A DNA stretch of 64,000 nt from positions 62,001 to 126,000 of the forward strand of contig DATMZF010000035.1 of assembly GCA_035560555.1 (NCBI GenBank). The letters are read 5' to 3'. Every line of letters starts with the position of its first letter. Within the stretch, counting starts at the first letter, position 1. Both the position numbers and the translations under genes were made by a program. Below, piece after piece: positions 59,334 to 64,000 of the stretch. Below the pieces are notes generated by a model. The model did not search any database. It saw only the letters and a list, made by a program, of their open reading frames with translations, and was not told the DNA's origin. Source of the stretch: UBA11090 sp035560555 (GTDB taxonomy: Bacteria; Spirochaetota; Spirochaetia; Treponematales; Rectinemataceae).

Positions 59334-60500
59334 ATGCATACATTTTTCCACGTCGACCTCGACGCTTTTTTCGCGTCGGTGGAACAGTACGACCATCCCG
59401 AATACAAGGGAAAACCAGTGATCGTCGGCGCCGCGCCGGGACATCGCGGCGTGGTTTCGACTTGCTCCTACGAGGCCAGGGCGTTCGGCCTGCACTCGGC
59501 CATGCCCATCTCCGAAGCTTTCAAGCGCTGTCCCAAGGGAATCTATTTGCCCGTCCGGATGCGGCGCTATTCCGAAGTCTCTCGGTGGATCATGAGAATA
59601 CTGACCGACTTCACGCCCGATATCCTGCAGATTTCCATCGACGAAGCCATGCTGGATATGACGGGGACGCGGCGCCTTTGGGGCGAGCCAGGGAACGCGG
59701 CGGCTCTCATCAAGAAAAGTATTATCGACGCGACAGGCCTCACCGTCTCCATTGGGGCGAGCGCCAACAGATACGTCGCGAAAATTGCGTCCGGAATCAG
59801 GAAGCCCGATGGATTTGTCATGGTGCCCGAGGGGGCCGAGGGCGAGTTTATGCGCTCCCTTCCCATCGACAAGCTCTGGGGAGCGGGCGAAAAGACAAGA
59901 AAAATCCTGCGGGAAATCGGCATAACGACCATCGCCGAATTGCAGGCGGTTTCGTTTTCCGCGCTCGAATCGAAACTCGGAAAAGCGGGCGCGGCATTCC
60001 TCTTCGCCGCTGCGAGGGGGGAGGATCCGGGAATTTTTTCGGGCGAGACGAAGTCGCAATCGATGAGCGGCGAACGCACCTTCGAGCGGGATACGACGGA
60101 CAGGGAAGCGGTAAGCGACGTGCTGCGCCTTCTCGCCGACGATCTCGCCTCCCGCATGTGCGACGAGGGGATATGGTCCTGCACCTTGGGCCTCAAACTG
60201 CGCTTCGGCGATTTCTCGTCGATATCCCGGCAATGCACGAAATCGGAGCCCTATTCCTCTGCCGATGAAATCTACGGCGACGCGATCGCGTTGCTCGAGC
60301 GGAATTGGGACGGAAAAAATCCCCTACGCCTCGTGGGCGCGGGGCTGCACAATCTCCAGAAAGGCGCCTGTCTCCAGGGCCAGCTTTTCGAGCCGAAAAA
60401 CGGCAAATCGGAGGAAGTGCGCAAGACCGTGCAGGAAATAGGGAGAAAGGGGACTGGCGAGCTCGTGAGGGCCAAGTTCCTACCAGGAAAGCCTCATTGA
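59334..60500 (+). CDS. dinB: DNA polymerase IV (Y family)
   Basis: A 388-residue Y-family polymerase. The first catalytic motif HVDLDAFFASVEQ, the steric region YEARAFGLHSAMPI and the second acidic motif QISIDEAMLDMTG are intact; a helix-hairpin-helix thumb and little-finger domain follow. It copies damaged DNA with low fidelity. It uses the ATG at 59334 (GTG at 59331 also possible). TTGACT at 59295 and TACATG at 59318 form a weak promoter 10 bp before the start. Its end overlaps the convergent lipoprotein gene by 21 bp. Confidence 0.93.
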   Translation: MHTFFHVDLDAFFASVEQYDHPEYKGKPVIVGAAPGHRGVVSTCSYEARAFGLHSAMPISEAFKRCPKGIYLPVRMRRYSEVSRWIMRILTDFTPDILQISIDEAMLDMTGTRRLWGEPGNAAALIKKSIIDATGLTVSIGASANRYVAKIASGIRKPDGFVMVPEGAEGEFMRSLPIDKLWGAGEKTRKILREIGITTIAELQAVSFSALESKLGKAGAAFLFAAARGEDPGIFSGETKSQSMSGERTFERDTTDREAVSDVLRLLADDLASRMCDEGIWSCTLGLKLRFGDFSSISRQCTKSEPYSSADEIYGDAIALLERNWDGKNPLRLVGAGLHNLQKGACLQGQLFEPKNGKSEEVRKTVQEIGRKGTGELVRAKFLPGKPH

Positions 60501-61127
60501 GGGAGGGACTTCGCTCGCGACGATATCCTTCATCTGTCCGTCGAAATAAACCGTGTTCCCTTGCTGTCGCACGGTGACGGCCGGATGCTGTGAGGCCGCT
60601 TCCTTGGCGGGAGAGGGGAGTTCGACGGCGAACCTGAAGGTGTAGGCGGCGAAGGCATCCTGGGCGATCTGTTTCATATCGGCATCCAAGGTGGGCAAAC
60701 GTTCGCCCACGGTGAATACGATGCTGTGGCCGGAAGCGCTCTGGCTGTGCTTGGCCAGCTCTCCCTTCGGGTCCAAATAGCGCATGAGGGCGTCGAGGCT
60801 GTCGAAGGAGATGACCGTCCTGATGATGGTGTCGGCGCCATCCTTTCTGCTGGACCACGAATCCAGCGTCAATCCCTTTACGCCCCTGAGGCTATTCTCT
60901 ACATCGGACCTCGTAAGCGGAACGGGAAGCATGGCCTTGTTGGCCTCGAGCTCCCCGAAGGAGACGAGCTCCTCGGAGAGTTTGTATTCGGCAGAGACCT
61001 TTCCCGAGCCGTTTTCCGAAATCTTCACCTTGGTGTCGATGCCGACACAAGAAGTCATGAGAATCATCATGGCGAGGCAGCCAAGTGCGGCTCTGTTGCG
61101 TTTGGAAATCATCGTGCCCTCTTTCAT
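60480..61127 (-). CDS. Lipoprotein of unknown function
   Basis: A 215-residue protein with a lipoprotein signal: basic start, hydrophobic core (LGCLAMMILM) and a lipobox MTSC, so the mature protein begins at Cys about 27. The rest is a mixed alpha/beta chain (KVKISENGSGKVSAEYKLS suggests a beta-rich start) without a recognised domain. The start may be the internal ATG at 61112. The DUF503 gene ends 3 bp upstream of its start, so the two probably form an operon. Confidence 0.75.
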   Translation of the reverse strand: MKEGTMISKRNRAALGCLAMMILMTSCVGIDTKVKISENGSGKVSAEYKLSEELVSFGELEANKAMLPVPLTRSDVENSLRGVKGLTLDSWSSRKDGADTIIRTVISFDSLDALMRYLDPKGELAKHSQSASGHSIVFTVGERLPTLDADMKQIAQDAFAAYTFRFAVELPSPAKEAASQHPAVTVRQQGNTVYFDGQMKDIVASEVPPSMRLSW

Positions 61128-61130
61128 AGG

Positions 61131-61421
61131 TTAGTCGTACACCTCGGAATGGATTTGCGCTTCATAAATGTTCACGGGGAAACCATCTTCCACGAATCGT
61201 ACAGCCTCGTTTAAAACCTTCTCACCGAAGGTCTGGGAATTGGAAACGATGGCGGCGCCGATTTCGGCGAAGCCGAGCGAATCCTGGAGATCGACTTCCG
61301 CGCAGGAAAGCCTAAACTTCCTCTGCATCCTGCTTTTCATCCCAGAAATCACCTTGCGCTTGTCTTTGATGCTCGTGGTCTCCGGCAGCTCCACGATCAG
61401 CAGAAGCATCGATACAACCAT
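61131..61421 (-). CDS. DUF503 (YlxP-like) protein
   Basis: A 96-residue protein of the DUF503 family: it opens with a hydrophobic strand (LLLIVELPETTSIKDKRKVI) followed by the conserved SRMQRKFRLSCAEVDLQD. In many bacteria its relative ylxP lies near rbfA; here it is away from that operon. Function is not established. An extended -10 element (TG-A-TAATAT, -10 at 61431-61436 on the minus strand) and an AGAGGG site support the start; it is divergent from metG. Confidence 0.85.
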   Translation of the reverse strand: MVVSMLLLIVELPETTSIKDKRKVISGMKSRMQRKFRLSCAEVDLQDSLGFAEIGAAIVSNSQTFGEKVLNEAVRFVEDGFPVNIYEAQIHSEVYD

Positions 61422-61452
61422 ATCCCTCTAATATTATCACGCGCCCGCGTTC

Positions 61453-61481
61453 TTGACACCCCCTTATGGCCTGGTTATTGT
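61453..61481 (+). promoter_or_regulatory. Sigma-70-type promoter of metG
   Basis: A perfect TTGACA (61453-61458), a 17-bp spacer and TATTGT (61476-61481). The metG ATG lies 8 bp after the -10 element and has no ribosome site, predicting a leaderless transcript. Confidence 0.65.
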
Positions 61482-61489
61482 GCTGAGTT

Positions 61490-63859
61490 ATGAAACGCAG
61501 ACTAATCACTTCGGCCTTGCCCTACGTGAACAATGTCCCTCACCTGGGGAACCTCATCCAGGTGCTTTCGGCCGATGTGTTCGCCAGATTCTGCCGCCTG
61601 AGGGGTTACGATACCCTCTACATCTGCGGAACCGACGAATACGGCACGGCCACCGAAACCAAAGCCCAGGAAGAGGGCGTCACTCCCCGCGAGCTCTGCG
61701 ACAGGTTCCACGCCCTCCACCGCGATATTTATTCCTGGTTCGGCATTTCCTTCGACAAGTTCGGGCGCACATCGGCACCCGAACAGACCGCCATAACGCA
61801 GTCGATCTTCCTCGATCTCGAAAAGAACGGCTACATAAAAAGCCAGACCATAGAGCAGCTGTACTGCGATTCCTGCGGCAGGTTCCTGGCCGACCGCTAC
61901 GTCAAGGGAACCTGTCCCTCCTGCGGCTATGACGGCGCCCGGGGCGACCAGTGCGAGCACTGCGGCAAGCTTCTCGAGCCTACCGAGCTCATCAATCCCA
62001 AGTGCTCCAGCTGCGGCGCCACGCCTCATCTCAAGGCCACGACGCATCTCTACATCGACCTGCCGGCCATAAAGCCCAAGCTCGAACCCTGGATCAAGGA
62101 AGCGAGCGAAAAGGGATTCTGGTCCAACAACGCCATCCAGATGACCCAAGCCTGGCTGAGGGACGGACTCAAGGCCCGCGCCATCACCCGCGACCTGAAA
62201 TGGGGCATTCCCGTTCCCCTGAAAGGTTACGAGGACAAGGTCTTCTACGTCTGGTTCGACGCCCCCATTGGCTACATTTCGATGACGGCGGGACTCGCGG
62301 CCGAAAAGGGCTTCGACTGGAAATCTTGGTGGCAGAATCCCGAGAACGTCGACCTGTTCCAGTTCATCGGAAAGGACAACATTCCCTTCCACACGGTCAT
62401 ATTCCCCTCCAGCCTCCTGGGCTCGGGGCGCGACTGGACGATGCTTCACCATATGTCCTCGAGCGAGTACCTGAACTATGAATCGGGCAAGTTCTCGAAA
62501 TCCAAGGGAGTAGGCGTATTCGGCACCGATGTCATGGAAACCGGCATCCCGGCAGACGTGTGGCGCTTCTATATTTTTTGGAACAGACCCGAGACCTCGG
62601 ACTATACCTTTACCTGGTCCGACTTTCTGGAAAAAGTGAACGGCGAACTCATCGGCAACCTCGGCAACCTGGCCAACCGCACCCTGACCTTTGTCTCGCG
62701 TTACTACGAGGGGGCGATCCCCGCGGGGAAACCCGACGCGGCGTTCTGGGAAAGGGCGAAAGAAATCGAGGCGAGGATAACCGCCTCCCTGGAGAGGGCT
62801 GATCTGCGCGAAGCCTTCCGCGCGGTCTTCGAGCTGTCCGATATCGCGAATAAGCGTTTCCAGGACGGCGAGCCGTGGAAGACCAGGATTTCCGACCCGG
62901 AGGCGGCCGCCTCCCTCGTGTCGGACCTCTGCTACATCCTCAGGGACATCGCCGTGCTCACCCAGCCCTACATGCCCCACGCCGCCGAAAAGCTCGCGGC
63001 GATGCTTGGGCAGAAACTGGGCCAAGGCGGCCTCGACTGGTCGGTCCTCGGCAAGACCGAGGGGCTGTCGAAAGTGAACACGCCCGATGTGCTTTTCGCC
63101 AAGCTGGATGAAAAATATATCGCGACCCTGCGCGAGCGCTATTCGGGCTCGCAGAAGGAAAGAGCCGACAGGGATTTGGCCGCCGACAACGCGAAGGCGG
63201 CGGCAGGCGCGCGGCAGGCGGCCGGCGAGGCGAAACCCGCGGACGCGGCCAAGACCCCAGAGGTCTCCGCCGCGGGCCAAGCCCCTGCGGTCGAGCAGAA
63301 AGCTTCCGCAGCCAAGGAAGAGCCGGCCCCGAAGTTGGTTCCCTACGCTGAATTGCCCGTGGAGCGGCGCTTTCTCAAGCTCATCGCGCTTAAAGTGGCG
63401 AAAATCGTCAAGATAGAACGCCATCCCAAAGCGGACAAGCTCTACATAGAGACGCTCGACGATGGCTCCGGCGCCGAACGCGTGATCGTGTCCGGCCTCG
63501 TGCCTTTCTATAAAGAAGAGGAACTCCTCGGTAAACACATCATCCTCGTCGACAACCTCAAGCCCGCGAAACTGCGGGGCGTGGAGTCGAGGGGGATGCT
63601 TCTCGCGGCTTCGCGCTCGGGTCTCGACGGGAAGGAAGCGGTGGAAGTGCTCAACGCCCCCTGGGCTGTCCCGGGTAGTCCCGTCACGCTCGAAGGGCTG
63701 ACGGCCGAGGGCCCCGCCGAGGCGCAGATCGACGTGGACAGCTTCTTCTCCGTGCCGCTCGTATCCAAGGCAGGCTTCGCGCTGACCGGCTCCGCACGCC
63801 TCTGCGTCGACGGCAACCCGCTCAGGCTCCAGACCGTGCTCGACGGCGAGATCGGCTGA
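61490..63859 (+). CDS. metG: Methionyl-tRNA synthetase with C-terminal tRNA-binding domain
   Basis: A 789-residue class I synthetase. The HIGH motif appears as HLGN in YVNNVPHLGNLIQVL (about 18), the KMSKS motif as KFSKS in SGKFSKSKGVGV, and a zinc-binding insert has four CxxC pairs (about 126-174). An Ala/Lys-rich linker (about 560-620) leads to a C-terminal EMAP-II/Trbp111-like tRNA-binding domain (LIALKVAKIVKIERHPKADKL, about 640-789). It charges both initiator and elongator tRNA-Met. The ATG at 61490 starts directly with the conserved RRLITSALPYVNN. Confidence 0.96.
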   Translation: MKRRLITSALPYVNNVPHLGNLIQVLSADVFARFCRLRGYDTLYICGTDEYGTATETKAQEEGVTPRELCDRFHALHRDIYSWFGISFDKFGRTSAPEQTAITQSIFLDLEKNGYIKSQTIEQLYCDSCGRFLADRYVKGTCPSCGYDGARGDQCEHCGKLLEPTELINPKCSSCGATPHLKATTHLYIDLPAIKPKLEPWIKEASEKGFWSNNAIQMTQAWLRDGLKARAITRDLKWGIPVPLKGYEDKVFYVWFDAPIGYISMTAGLAAEKGFDWKSWWQNPENVDLFQFIGKDNIPFHTVIFPSSLLGSGRDWTMLHHMSSSEYLNYESGKFSKSKGVGVFGTDVMETGIPADVWRFYIFWNRPETSDYTFTWSDFLEKVNGELIGNLGNLANRTLTFVSRYYEGAIPAGKPDAAFWERAKEIEARITASLERADLREAFRAVFELSDIANKRFQDGEPWKTRISDPEAAASLVSDLCYILRDIAVLTQPYMPHAAEKLAAMLGQKLGQGGLDWSVLGKTEGLSKVNTPDVLFAKLDEKYIATLRERYSGSQKERADRDLAADNAKAAAGARQAAGEAKPADAAKTPEVSAAGQAPAVEQKASAAKEEPAPKLVPYAELPVERRFLKLIALKVAKIVKIERHPKADKLYIETLDDGSGAERVIVSGLVPFYKEEELLGKHIILVDNLKPAKLRGVESRGMLLAASRSGLDGKEAVEVLNAPWAVPGSPVTLEGLTAEGPAEAQIDVDSFFSVPLVSKAGFALTGSARLCVDGNPLRLQTVLDGEIG

Positions 63860-63861
63860 TT

Positions 63862-64000
63862 TTGGACGAAAACGCTTTACTGGCGGTCGATGGCGATGGC
63901 GGCGGCGAGAAGTCGAAGCCGAGTTCGGAGGTCAGATTGACTTCGGGCGCCGGCTCGAGTCCGAGTTTCATGCAGACCGCTTTCTGGGCCCGTTTCAAGG
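63862..64000 (+). CDS. Start of a FemAB-like peptidyltransferase gene (runs off the window)
   Basis: Forty-six codons run from a TTG at 63862, two bases after the metG stop, to the window end. The last part, SPSFMQTAFWARFK, matches the typical N-terminal FLQS..W..FK motif of FemAB/FemX proteins, which add amino acids to lipid II or act as GNAT-like transferases. The TTG start and the Gly-rich preceding residues are uncertain, and the true start could lie further downstream. Confidence 0.45.
   Translation, partial: MDENALLAVDGDGGGEKSKPSSEVRLTSGAGSSPSFMQTAFWARFK

Noticed and set aside
61502..63538. Long minus-strand open frame opposite metG (about 678 codons)
   Set aside because: Same cause: it mirrors the codon phase of metG and shows no domain or ribosome site.
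1..64000. tRNA, rRNA, insertion sequences, prophage or integrase genes marking an island
   Set aside because: None was recognised on either strand by eye; intergenic gaps are mostly too short, and no transposase or integrase motif is present.

Overview
The window comes from a GC-rich, diderm spirochaete, probably a Treponema or Spirochaeta relative. As far as I remember the T. pallidum map, the order TamB - BamA - Skp/OmpH - MutS and the block rimP-nusA-infB-rbfA-truB-ribF-rpsO-pnp both match it. The roughly 900-residue GreA protein with a long helical N-terminal region is also a spirochaete trait (Borrelia has one of about the same size). No rRNA, tRNA, CRISPR array, insertion sequence or prophage is visible.

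Layout. Positions 2-8659 hold outer-membrane biogenesis genes (tamB, bamA, skp-like). A STAS protein gene (minus strand), mutS and a comF-like gene follow. Positions 12904-22984 are the translation and RNA-processing operon, with its own promoter and an attenuator-like leader. Positions 22998-29029 carry an M16 peptidase, dut, a 17-bp tandem repeat, lptF, lptG, tgt and an NlpC/P60 protein. Then come the long greA and a TPR gene (minus), rpe and dtd (plus), and ppdK (minus). The ppdK product has an unusual histone-H1-like tail. After the gas vesicle block, housekeeping genes resume: dinB, a lipoprotein, a DUF503 protein, metG and the start of a FemAB-like gene.

The centre of interest is 37746-59155, a plus-strand accessory block dominated by a gas vesicle (gvp) cluster. 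It encodes a near-canonical GvpA; two further GvpA-family proteins, one carrying a zinc ribbon and one carrying PH/GRAM-like domains; GvpN, GvpG and GvpK; four GvpF/L paralogues; an Hsp20-type GvpH-like protein; and a GvpC-like candidate. Around these sit chaperone-type proteins: a CDC48/p97-type double AAA ATPase, a tandem ArsA/Get3-type ATPase, a DnaJ-type zinc-finger protein without a J domain, a PH-Hsp20 fusion and a small zinc ribbon. Regulation is dense. There is a NarL-type kinase/regulator pair, an NtrC-type sigma-54 activator, a PAS kinase with a receiver-only partner, a textbook sigma-54 promoter 80 bp upstream of gvpA, and a TetR-like protein with two DNA-binding domains behind its own sigma-70 promoter.

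How it may work together (inference): two-component input acts through the NtrC-type activator on the gvpA promoter. A hairpin after gvpA then limits read-through so that the shell protein is made in excess. GvpF/L, GvpN and the ATPase/chaperone set handle the aggregation-prone GvpA-family proteins during vesicle assembly. Gas vesicles are not a well-known spirochaete trait, so the cluster and its fusion proteins are the main novelty here.

A second theme is transcript architecture. Several good sigma-70-type promoters (mutS, metG, the TetR gene, probably rpe) lie only 6-8 bp before the start codon, which predicts leaderless mRNAs.
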